A stretch of 64,000 bases of DNA from Dyella sp. AtDHG13. GTDB taxonomy: Bacteria; Pseudomonadota; Gammaproteobacteria; Xanthomonadales; Rhodanobacteraceae. Shown here piece after piece: positions 1 to 8,000 of the stretch. The notes beneath the pieces were generated by a model. That model was given only the letters and a program-made list of their open reading frames with translations, was not told the DNA's origin and did not search any database. The translations under genes and the position numbers were made by a program. The stretch lies in assembly GCF_003201105.1 (NCBI RefSeq), contig NZ_QICJ01000002.1, positions 62,001 to 126,000 of the forward strand, read 5' to 3'. Positions within the stretch are counted from its first letter, which is position 1. Each line of letters begins with the position of its first letter.

Positions 1-185
1 GCGCAATCGAGTTCGTCGATCACCTGCACGAGCATTTCGAGGACCCGGTGACCATCGTGCGGGGACGCTACCTGGCGCCCAAGGCGCCGGGCTTCTCTTC
101 CCGCATGCACGACGCTTCGGTGCGCGACCATCTGTTCCCCGGCGGCATCGTGTGGAAGGACGCTCCCAAGACAGCCATGGGGTGA
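1..185 (+). CDS. fucD: L-fuconate dehydratase, C-terminal end (partial)
   Basis: Only the last 60 codons lie in the window; the 5' part is off the left edge. The peptide ([15 protein letters not shown], then [12 protein letters not shown]) matches the C-terminus of enolase-superfamily L-fuconate dehydratases, which convert L-fuconate to 2-keto-3-deoxy-L-fuconate. The downstream lactate dehydrogenase starts 3 bases after the stop, so the two are co-transcribed. Fucose mutarotase and FucP genes next door support the assignment. Identity rests on a short tail plus context. Confidence 0.8.
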   Translation, partial: AIEFVDHLHEHFEDPVTIVRGRYLAPKAPGFSSRMHDASVRDHLFPGGIVWKDAPKTAMG

Positions 186-188
186 GCC

Positions 189-1340
189 ATGAAAACGCCA
201 GTGACGAACATCGCGGACCTGCGCGCAATCGCGCGCCGCCGGGTGCCCCGTGCGTTCTTCGAATACGCCGACCGCGGCTCCTACGATGAGGCCACCCTGC
301 ACGAGAACCGCCACGCCTTGGATCGCCTGCGGCTGCGCCAGCGCGTCATGCAGGACGTGGACAAAAGATCACTGGCCACCACCATCCTGGGCGCGCCGGC
401 CAGCATGCCGCTGGCCATCGCGCCGACCGGGCTGACCGGCCTGCAGCACGGCAGCGGCGAGATCCACGGCGCGCGCGCCGCCGCCGAAGCAGGCATACCG
501 TTCTGCCTCAGCACCATGTCCATCTGCTCCATCGAGCAGGTGCGCGCGGCCTGCGAAACGCCGTTCTGGTTCCAGGTGTACGTGATGCGCGACCGCGGCT
601 TCACGCGCGAACTCATCCGCCGCGCACGCGCCGCGCAATGCTCCGCCCTGATGCTCACGGCGGACCTCACCGTGCAGGGGCAGCGGCATCGCGAGATCAA
701 GAACGGGCTGTCCGTGCCGCCCAAGGTCACCCTGCGCAACCTGCTGGACGTCGCCAGCAAGCCGCGCTGGGCGTGGAACGTGCTCAAGGCGCCCAGCCGC
801 TCGTTCGGCAACCTGGAAGGCCGTATCGGCGGCGCCGACAGCCTGACCACGCTGGCGCAATGGATCGCCAGCCAGTTCGATCCCACCTTGAACTGGAACG
901 ACCTGGCATGGATTCGCGAGGAGTGGCCGGGCAAGCTGATCGTCAAGGGCATCCTGGATGCCGAGGATGCGCGCCTGGCCGTGCAGCACGGCGTCGATGC
1001 CATCGTGGTGTCCAACCACGGCGGCCGCCAGCTCGACGGCGCGCCGGGCGCCATCGACGTGCTGCCATCGATCGTCGACGCCGTCGATGGTCGCACCGAA
1101 GTGCTGTTCGACAGCGGCATCACCAGCGGCCAGGACCTGTTCAAGGCACTCGCGCTGGGTGCTCGCGCGGGGCTTATCGGCAAGGCCTTTCTCTACGGGC
1201 TGGGCGCAAACGGCCAACGGGGCGTGGCGCAGGCCATCGAACTGATACGGCGCGAACTCAGCGTCACCATGGCGCTGACCGGACAATGCGATGCCACGCG
1301 CATTTCGCGCGATGCGATCTGGCGCGATTCGCGCCCGTAG
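189..1340 (+). CDS. lldD: FMN-dependent L-lactate dehydrogenase
   Basis: A 383-residue member of the FMN-dependent alpha-hydroxy acid dehydrogenase family. It opens with the family N-terminus (ADLRAIARRRVPRAFFEYADRG) and carries the active-site motif SNHGGRQLDG with the catalytic His at residue 277, near the position in E. coli LldD. It oxidises L-lactate to pyruvate at the membrane and passes electrons to quinone. Placement directly behind fuconate dehydratase is meaningful: the Xanthomonas-type non-phosphorylated fucose route ends in pyruvate plus L-lactate, and this enzyme would recover the lactate. A related 2-hydroxy acid oxidase specificity cannot be excluded from sequence. The ATG lies 3 bases after the preceding stop. 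Confidence 0.9.
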   Translation: MKTPVTNIADLRAIARRRVPRAFFEYADRGSYDEATLHENRHALDRLRLRQRVMQDVDKRSLATTILGAPASMPLAIAPTGLTGLQHGSGEIHGARAAAEAGIPFCLSTMSICSIEQVRAACETPFWFQVYVMRDRGFTRELIRRARAAQCSALMLTADLTVQGQRHREIKNGLSVPPKVTLRNLLDVASKPRWAWNVLKAPSRSFGNLEGRIGGADSLTTLAQWIASQFDPTLNWNDLAWIREEWPGKLIVKGILDAEDARLAVQHGVDAIVVSNHGGRQLDGAPGAIDVLPSIVDAVDGRTEVLFDSGITSGQDLFKALALGARAGLIGKAFLYGLGANGQRGVAQAIELIRRELSVTMALTGQCDATRISRDAIWRDSRP

Positions 1341-1350
1341 CCCGTAACCC

Positions 1351-1464
1351 GTAGCCCGGATGAAGCGAAGCGGAATCCGGGAACCACCACACGACACGAC
1401 CCGCCATGGCGAGAGATTCACGCCACGCAACCCCGGATTACGCCTCCGGCTTCATCCGGGCTAC
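1351..1464. repeat. REP-like inverted repeat pair between convergent genes
   Basis: Two arms (1351-1381 and 1432-1464) share the core GTAGCCCGGATGAAGC and its complement in opposite orientation, separated by about 50 bases. Elements beginning GTAGCCCGGAT are a common intergenic REP-type repeat in proteobacteria. The pair sits between the convergent lldD and fucose mutarotase genes, where it could stop transcription from both sides. Confidence 0.7.
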
Positions 1465-1477
1465 GAGTTGGCGATCG

Positions 1478-1828
1478 CTAACCCGCGCACTCGCTCAAAT
1501 CGAAAATCCGCTCCATCGGCACCCACTTCTGCCCCGCCGCGGCCCAGGGCAGCGGCTGCTGATAGGTGGACATCAGCGCCTCCCACGCCTGCACGCGTTC
1601 ACTGGCGGCATCGGCGGCAGCCTTGGCGGCGGCGTCGAAATCCGGCGACACGCGCATCAGCATCACCAATCGCGTGCCGGTGCGGAAGATCTGCATGTCC
1701 AGGATGCCCGCCTCGCGTATCGACGCGACGATCTCGGGCCAGATGTATTCGCGGCGGTGCCAGCGTTCGTATTCGGCGATGAGTGCGGGATCGTCGCGCA
1801 GGTCCAGCGCCAGGCATTGCCAGTTCAT
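1478..1828 (-). CDS. L-fucose mutarotase (RhaU/DUF718 family)
   Basis: A 116-residue protein with the L-rhamnose mutarotase-type fold signature: ALDLRDDPALIAEYERWH near the N-terminus, then a W-P-E motif and the conserved segment MQIFRTGTRLVMLMRV around residues 45-60. It interconverts alpha and beta anomers of 6-deoxy sugars. In this cluster the substrate is most likely L-fucose, feeding the fucose dehydrogenase. The start codon overlaps the fucP stop in an ATGA arrangement, so it is translated from the same mRNA. Whether it prefers fucose or rhamnose is inferred from neighbours. Confidence 0.82.
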   Translation of the reverse strand: MNWQCLALDLRDDPALIAEYERWHRREYIWPEIVASIREAGILDMQIFRTGTRLVMLMRVSPDFDAAAKAAADAASERVQAWEALMSTYQQPLPWAAAGQKWVPMERIFDLSECAG

Positions 1829-3135
1829 GCGTTCGCTCCCGCCGGTACTCGTTGCCGCCGCTGCTGTGCGAACAGGAAGATGGCGACAAAGCTCACCGCC
1901 GGCACCAGCATGGCGTGCGCGATGCCGACGCGGTCGGAGGCGACGCCCATGGCCGCGGTGAGCACCGCGCCGCCGATGATCGCCATCACCAGCAGGGCGG
2001 CGCCGAGCTTGCGTTCGTCGTCATCCCTGCCCTCCACGCCCAGCGCGAAGATGGTCGGATACATCACCGACATGAAGAAACTCGACGCCACCAGCGCATA
2101 GATGCCCCAGCGCCCCGGAACGAATGCCGCCACCACCATCAGCAGCACGTTGATCAGCGCAAACAGCGCCAGCACGCGCGCTGCCCTGACGTGCTTCATG
2201 AGCGCCGCGCCGGCAAAGCGGCCCGCCATGAAGCAGACCAGGCCGATCGTGACGAAACTGGCGGCCACCTTGTCCGGCGTGCCCGGCATGGTGGCTTCCG
2301 CATAGCGGATCATGTGGCTGAACACGGCCACCTGCGCACCCACGTAGAAGAACTGCGCGGCCACGGCGCCGAGCAGGCGGCCATCGCGCAGCAGGCGCGA
2401 GAGCACGCCGCGCATGGCCGGCGCGCCTTCCTCCGCGTGCCCTCTGGCCGGAAAGCGCGTGAGCAGGATCAGCAGGCCCCAGGCGAGCACGCCCAGCCCG
2501 ATGACCAGGTAGGGAATCTGCACCGCGGCCGCCTCGCTGCGCATGAAGGCTACGCGCGCCGCCGCGTCCATGGCCGCGAGCTCCGCCGGCGTGTGTTCCA
2601 CCCCGGTGAAGATGAAGTGCTGCCCGATGAGCACGCCGGCGATCGACCCCAGCGGATTGAAGCCCTGCGCCAGGTTGAGTCGCGCGGCGGCCGACTTTGC
2701 CGGGCCCAGCAGGGTCACATAGGGATTGGCCGAAGTTTCCAGAAAGGCCAGCCCGCAGGCGATCACGAACAAGGCCGCCAGGAACATTGCGTACACCGCG
2801 TGGGCCGCCGCCGGCCAGAACAGCAGCGCGCCCACGCCATACAGGCACAGGCCAAGCACCACCGCCGACTTGTAGCCGTAGCGCCGCATGTAGGCCCCCG
2901 CGGGCAGCGCCACCACGAAATAGCCGAGATAGAACGCGCTTTGCACCAGCGCGGCCTGGAAGTCCGACAGGGTGAACGCCTTCTTGAACTGCGCCACCAG
3001 CACGTCGTTGAGGTTGTTGGCTAGGCCCCAGAGAAAAAAAAGACTTACGATCAATGCGAGAGGCAGCAGCGGCGTGCCGCCTCGGTAAGGATCACCTGCC
3101 GTCGTCGATGCGGCGTGTGGATGCATGGATGTCAT
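1825..3135 (-). CDS. fucP: L-fucose:H+ symporter
   Basis: A 436-residue major facilitator of the FucP family (E. coli FucP has 438). The signature LFFLWGLANNLNDVLVAQFK in the first membrane helix and LAFLETSANPYVTLLG in the fifth are diagnostic, with about twelve hydrophobic segments. It imports L-fucose with a proton. The frame is open to 3252, but the extra N-terminal residues are unrelated to the family. The ATG at 3135, preceded by AAGGGG-type purines, gives the family length. It is co-transcribed with the mutarotase and divergent from the IclR regulator. Confidence 0.9.
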   Translation of the reverse strand: MTSMHPHAASTTAGDPYRGGTPLLPLALIVSLFFLWGLANNLNDVLVAQFKKAFTLSDFQAALVQSAFYLGYFVVALPAGAYMRRYGYKSAVVLGLCLYGVGALLFWPAAAHAVYAMFLAALFVIACGLAFLETSANPYVTLLGPAKSAAARLNLAQGFNPLGSIAGVLIGQHFIFTGVEHTPAELAAMDAAARVAFMRSEAAAVQIPYLVIGLGVLAWGLLILLTRFPARGHAEEGAPAMRGVLSRLLRDGRLLGAVAAQFFYVGAQVAVFSHMIRYAEATMPGTPDKVAASFVTIGLVCFMAGRFAGAALMKHVRAARVLALFALINVLLMVVAAFVPGRWGIYALVASSFFMSVMYPTIFALGVEGRDDDERKLGAALLVMAIIGGAVLTAAMGVASDRVGIAHAMLVPAVSFVAIFLFAQQRRQRVPAGANA

Positions 3136-3190
3136 CTCCGGCCCCTTGCGAATATGCCCAACGACACGGCACACGAACTGTGCAAATATG

Positions 3191-3218
3191 AACTTATAAT
3201 TCACCTGTATAACAAGTT
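3191..3218. promoter_or_regulatory. Candidate operator/promoter in fucP-iclR divergent region
   Basis: An AT-rich island in otherwise GC-rich DNA, between fucP and the IclR gene. It has imperfect dyad symmetry (AACTTATAAT on the left, ATAACAAGTT on the right, outer arms AACTT/AAGTT) and contains TATAAT at 3195-3200, a fair -10 element reading right. Its position suits an operator for the adjacent IclR protein. The role is inferred. Confidence 0.45.
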
Positions 3219-3298
3219 GCGGCGCAACATGGCAGTCCCGGCACGCAAACAAGGGCTATCCAACGGTCAGCCGCAAGACGCGCCACTCGATATCACGG

Positions 3299-4084
3299 AT
3301 GCTTATGGCTGCTGAGTCCCCGAAATACCGCGCTCCCGCCCTCGACAAGGGATTGGACATTCTTGAGTTGCTGGCGCGCGCCGTCACGCCGCTGACCATC
3401 GCGGAGATCTCCGAAGGTGTGGGCCGCTCGCGCGGGGAAATCTTCCGCATGCTGCAGGTGCTGGAAGAACGCGACTACATCAGCCGCCCGGATGGCGAGG
3501 GCCGCTACGCGCTCACGCCACGGCTGTTCCGCCTGGGCATGGAACAGCCGCCGGTGAAGAGTCTGGTGGAAACCGCCCTGCCCGTCATGCATCGCCTGGC
3601 GGACGACATCGACCAGTCCTGCCATCTGGTGGTGCCCTCGCAGGAACAGATCGTGGTGATCGCGCGCGTGGACCCGCCGGGCGAAATCGGCCTGGTGGTT
3701 CGCGTGGGCCATCGCCGCCCCATTTCGCACTCCGCCTCCGGCCACGTGCTGCTGGCATGGCAGGACGAGGAAACGCGCGAGCGCTGGTTCAGCATGATGA
3801 TCGCGCACGAGCCCAAGCTGCGCCGCCCGCCGCTGGAAACGGCGATACGCGAAATCCGCGCCGCCGGCGTCGCCACCATCGCGAGCCAGGTGGTGGATGG
3901 CGTCACCGATATCTCCGCCCCGGTGATGCAGCACGACCGCGCGATCTGTGCGATCACCATCCCCTTCATCGAGCGGCGCGGCTCCACCGTGAACATGGCG
4001 ACCACCACGCGATTGCTGATCGAGGCGGCGCACGAAGTGTCCGAGGCATTGAGCCATCGCTCCACGCCATCGCTGGGCAACTGA
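3299..4084 (+). CDS. IclR-family transcriptional regulator of fucose genes
   Basis: 261 residues: an N-terminal winged helix (about 10-70, with ALDKGLDILELLARA and the recognition region SRGEIFRMLQVLEERDYI) followed by an IclR effector domain (about 80-255, containing GHRRPISHSASGHVLLAW). IclR proteins control sugar and aromatic catabolism in response to a pathway intermediate. Divergence from fucP across a 163-bp space suggests it controls that operon and itself. A second in-frame ATG at 3305 is an equally plausible start. The ligand is unknown. Confidence 0.85.
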   Translation: MLMAAESPKYRAPALDKGLDILELLARAVTPLTIAEISEGVGRSRGEIFRMLQVLEERDYISRPDGEGRYALTPRLFRLGMEQPPVKSLVETALPVMHRLADDIDQSCHLVVPSQEQIVVIARVDPPGEIGLVVRVGHRRPISHSASGHVLLAWQDEETRERWFSMMIAHEPKLRRPPLETAIREIRAAGVATIASQVVDGVTDISAPVMQHDRAICAITIPFIERRGSTVNMATTTRLLIEAAHEVSEALSHRSTPSLGN

Positions 4085-4127
4085 CGTTCGCGCGCCACTG
4101 CTTCCGCACAACATCCCGACGCGCGCG

Positions 4128-4159
4128 CACCCGGTCATGGCTGTGACCATGACCGGGTG
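4128..4159. terminator. Hairpin between convergent iclR and lipoprotein genes
   Basis: A perfect 13-bp stem (CACCCGGTCATGG at 4128-4140, CCATGACCGGGTG at 4147-4159) with a 6-base loop, between two convergent genes. There is no T-run on either side, so intrinsic termination is not certain. Confidence 0.55.
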
Positions 4160-4190
4160 GCAACGCTGAACGCTGCTCAGGCACGAAGCC

Positions 4191-5000
4191 TTACGGTTCC
4201 ACTCTCACTTCGACACGGCGATTGGGCGCGAGACACGCCACCAGCTGCGCATGCGGGCCGTTGGGACAGTCCTTCACCGGATCGCTTTCACCCCTGCCTT
4301 CGGTGCGTATCTTCGAGCGCGGCACGCCATCGGCGACCAGCATGTCAGCCACCGCCTGTGCGCGACGCTCGGACAACGACCGGTTGCCGGCCGTCGTACC
4401 GAGGCGATCCGTGTAGCCGCTGATGCGGATGCTGCCCACCTGCTCCGCATGCTCGTTCAGGCGTGCCGCCAAAGCGGCCAATGCCTGCCTTCCGTCCGGC
4501 GTGATGTCCGCCTTGCCGAACGCGAAGAGCGCGTCGCCCGACAGCGTGAACCGACGCTGCGCCGGCGCGGCTGGCGGAGCGGGCTTGGGCTCGTCCAGCC
4601 ACGCGGCGCAGGACGCGGGCTTCCAGTAGAAGCTGCGCGCCACGCTGTTCTCGTCGAACAGCACCTTGTACTGGCACACCGTCACTTCATCGCTGCCCGG
4701 CTTGCGGAAGTTGAACACGTAGTTCCACTCGCGCACGCCCCATAGCCCTTCGCTGAAGTGCGGATAGCCGATGAGGTCGGAGATCTGCGGCTTGCCCAGC
4801 CCCGCGCGCACCTGGCGCAGATTCGCCAGGCTCGGGAACGTGCCGCCCTTGTGCATGGGCGTGACGCTGTCCGGCGCCGGCCACACCAGTTCGGCGGCGG
4901 AGCCGCCATCCTTCGCCACGTTGCGGCTGACGTTGCCGCATGCCGCGAGCACCAGCGCGGCGCTTGCCGCCACTGCGATCTGTTTCCAGAGATTGTTCAT
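4191..5000 (-). CDS. SmpA/OmlA-like plus OmpA-domain lipoprotein, adhesin partner
   Basis: 269 residues. A lipoprotein signal ends in the lipobox LAAC (Cys21). Residues of about 55-150 resemble the SmpA/OmlA (BamE-like) fold (GKPQISDLIGYPHFSEG, then WNYVFNF). The C-terminal 110 residues are an OmpA-like peptidoglycan-binding domain with SGYTDRLGTT, LSERRAQAVADML and NRRVEVRV. The ATG at 5000 has an AAGGA Shine-Dalgarno 8 bases away; a longer frame to 5063 lacks a proper signal. It starts 60 bp after the adhesin gene on the same strand, so it is probably the accessory lipoprotein that assists adhesin export or anchors it to the wall, by analogy with the lipoprotein SadB paired with Salmonella SadA. 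Confidence 0.85.
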   Translation of the reverse strand: MNNLWKQIAVAASAALVLAACGNVSRNVAKDGGSAAELVWPAPDSVTPMHKGGTFPSLANLRQVRAGLGKPQISDLIGYPHFSEGLWGVREWNYVFNFRKPGSDEVTVCQYKVLFDENSVARSFYWKPASCAAWLDEPKPAPPAAPAQRRFTLSGDALFAFGKADITPDGRQALAALAARLNEHAEQVGSIRISGYTDRLGTTAGNRSLSERRAQAVADMLVADGVPRSKIRTEGRGESDPVKDCPNGPHAQLVACLAPNRRVEVRVEP

Positions 5001-5059
5001 ATCGTTGATTCCTTCATGCATTGGAAGACGAATGCGGCGCAAGGCGCCGGTTTCGTCGC

Positions 5060-8000
5060 TCACCAGACCATGCCCGCGCCGACACCCGCGCCCGCGTCGC
5101 CGCGCGAGTTGGTGGTGGCGTTGAGCTTGAACACGTAGCGGCCGCTTTCGGTGATGGCGGAAACGCCCACGGCAACGCCGGTCTCACCATGGAACGCACC
5201 CAGCGCCACCGCCGCCGAGCTTTGGTTGGGCTGGTACGCCTGCGGCAGGCTGGCCAGCGCCATGGCCGAAGCGATGCCCGCATTGGCGCGGTTGCCGATG
5301 CGGTTGAGCTGCTGGTCCACGGTCTGGAAACGCTGGTCGACATAGTCCTTCGACCAGTTCTTGGCCTCCGTGAGTGCGTCGCTGAGCTGGCCTACGTTCA
5401 CCGCGTCTGTGGCGTTCACGCCATTGGCCACGTTGGTGACGGTGCGTTCGTGGCCGGCCGAACCCACCGACACCGTATTGCTGGCGCTGGCCACCGAGCC
5501 GGCACCCACGGCGACGCTGTTGTCGCCGCTCGCGGTCGAGCCCGCACCCACGGCCGTGCTGTTGTTGCCCGACGCAGTGGAGCCCGCGCCGGCCGCCGTG
5601 GCGTTGTTGCCGGTGGCGGTGGATGCCGTGCTGTTGTCGCCGCTGGTCTGGTAGGTGTTGATGGTGGTGGTGACGGGGCTGCCACCGGGCGGCAGATTGC
5701 GGATGGTGTTGGACAGGTTGATGATCTGCGACCCCAGCTGCTCCAGCGTCTGGTTGGTGGCGTACAGCTGCGAGCCGTTGATGGCATCCGTGCTGGTGCT
5801 GCTGATGCGTCCCGCGGCCAGGTTGGTCAGCGTGCGCTCCGCGCCTGCCGCGCCGATGCTGACGGTGGAGCCCGGCGTGGTGCCGGCGAAGTTGTAGGTG
5901 GTGCCGTTGAGCGTGGTGCTTGCCGTGCCCACCGCGGCCGCCGTAGCCGAGCCCGCGCCCAGGGCCACGCTGCCGGCGTAGTCCGCCTGCGTGCCCGCAC
6001 CCAGCGCCATCGCCTGGATGCCGTTGGATGTGGCCCTGGTGCCGAGCGCGACACCATCGGCCAGATTCACCGTGGCGTCCTGGCCGATGGCGGTGCCGCC
6101 CGGTGCGGTCTGCTGCACGATGGCGCCGTTGCCCATGCCGATGCCGTTGTCGCCGTTCACCGTGGTCTGCGGACCGATGGCGACCGATTCCGCGCCCGCC
6201 GCCAGCGAATCGGAAGCGGTGGAGTTGGCGTGGAAGTACTTGATCGGCGTCACCGAGAACGAGCTCATCGCACCCTTGAGCTGACGCAGCGTCACCGCGT
6301 CCTGGTCCTGCGTGCCGTCCGCCACGTTGGTGATCTGGCGGAAGTCGGTGGCGTTGCCCACCGACACGGCACCGAGCAGGTTGCGATCCGTCGTGTTGTA
6401 CGGAACCACGTTGGTGCCGACCAGGATCGAGCCCGACGCCGGTGCGATGGCGCGATCGGAAACGGCGCCGGAACCCAGCGCCACACCGCCCAGCACGGTG
6501 GACTGCGTGTTCTGGCCCAGCGACGTCGCGCTGTCGGCGCTTGCCGTGGCGCCCACGCCCGCCGCGATGGCGTTGACGCCGCTCGCGCCGTTGTTGGCGT
6601 AGTTGCCGCCGGCCGTGCCGCCATCGTTGACGCTGTAGTAGTGCGTGGCGTTGGCGATCACCGTGTTGTTCAAGGCATCCACGGCCTGGTTGGTGGCGAA
6701 CAGCTGCGAGCCGTTGATGGCATCCGTGCTGTTGCCGTTGACCTGGCCCGCCGCCACGTTGGTGATCGTGCGTTCGTTGCCGGTACTGCCCACGCTCACC
6801 GTGCTGTTCGGCGTGGCGCCCGCGTAGGTGTAGCTGTTGCCGGCGATGGTCGCCCCCGGCGTGCGCACCACCGCGCCAGTCACCGAGCCCGCGCCCAGCG
6901 CCACGTCGCCCACGTTGGTGCCGGCGGTGGCGCCATTGCCGATGGACACCGCATCCACCGTGTTGGCCGTGGAGACCGGACCGATCGCCACGCTGTTCAC
7001 GCCATTGGCCAGCGAGTCGGCCAGGTTGGAGTTCGCGTGGAAATACTTGATGCCGCCGGTGTCGATCTGGTTGAACACCTGCTGCAGCGAGCTGTACGTG
7101 TTGCCGCCGTAGCTGATGCTGGTGTTGATGGCGCCGGTGGCCGGGTCGTAGGTGGTGTTGCCGCCATAGCTGTTGGCGACGGCATTGCCCAGGTTGGTCA
7201 CGGTGTTGCCGAGGTTGGTGACGCTGGCGCCCACGCTGCCCACCGCCAGGTTGGTGGCGTAGAGCTGCGAGCCGTTGATCGCATCCGTGCTGCTGCCGTC
7301 GATGCGTCCCGCGGCGACATGGGTGATGGTGCGCTCCGCGTTCAATGTGCCCACGCTCACGGTCGAGCCCGGCGTGGTGCCGGCGAAGGTGTAGGCCGTG
7401 CCGTTGATCGAGGTGCCGGGTGTGCCCACTGCCGCTTCCGTCGTCGAACCCGCGCCCAGCGCCACGCTGCCGGCGAATGCCGCCTGTGCTCCGGCACCGA
7501 GCGCCATCGCCTGGATGCCGTTGGAGACGGCGTTGGTACCCAGGGCGACGCCATCGGCCAGGTTCACCAGGGCGTTCCCGCCGATCGCCGTGCCGCCCGG
7601 CGCGGTCTGCTGCACGATGGCGCCATTGCCCATGCCGATGCCGTTGTCGCCGTTCACCGTGGTCTGCGGACCGATGGCGACCGATTCTGCACCGACCGCC
7701 GCCGAGTCGGTCGCCGAGGAGTTGGCGTGGAAGTACTTGATCGGCGTGACCGAGAACGAGCTCATCGCGCCCTTGAGCTGGCGCAGCGTCACCGCGTCCT
7801 GGTCCTCCGTGCCGTCCGCGACATTGGTGATCTGGCGGAAGTCCGTGGCATTGCCCACGGAGACCGCGCCAAGCAGGTTGCGATCCGTGGTGTTGTACGG
7901 AATGAGGTGGGTGCCGACGGTGATCGAGCCCGACGTCGGCGCGATGGCGCGGTCCGACACCGCACCCGAACCCAGCGCCACGCCGCCCAGCACGGTGGAC

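Noticed and set aside
1351-1464. CRISPR-like repeat
   Set aside because: There are only two arms, in inverted rather than direct orientation, and no spacer array; it fits a REP pair.
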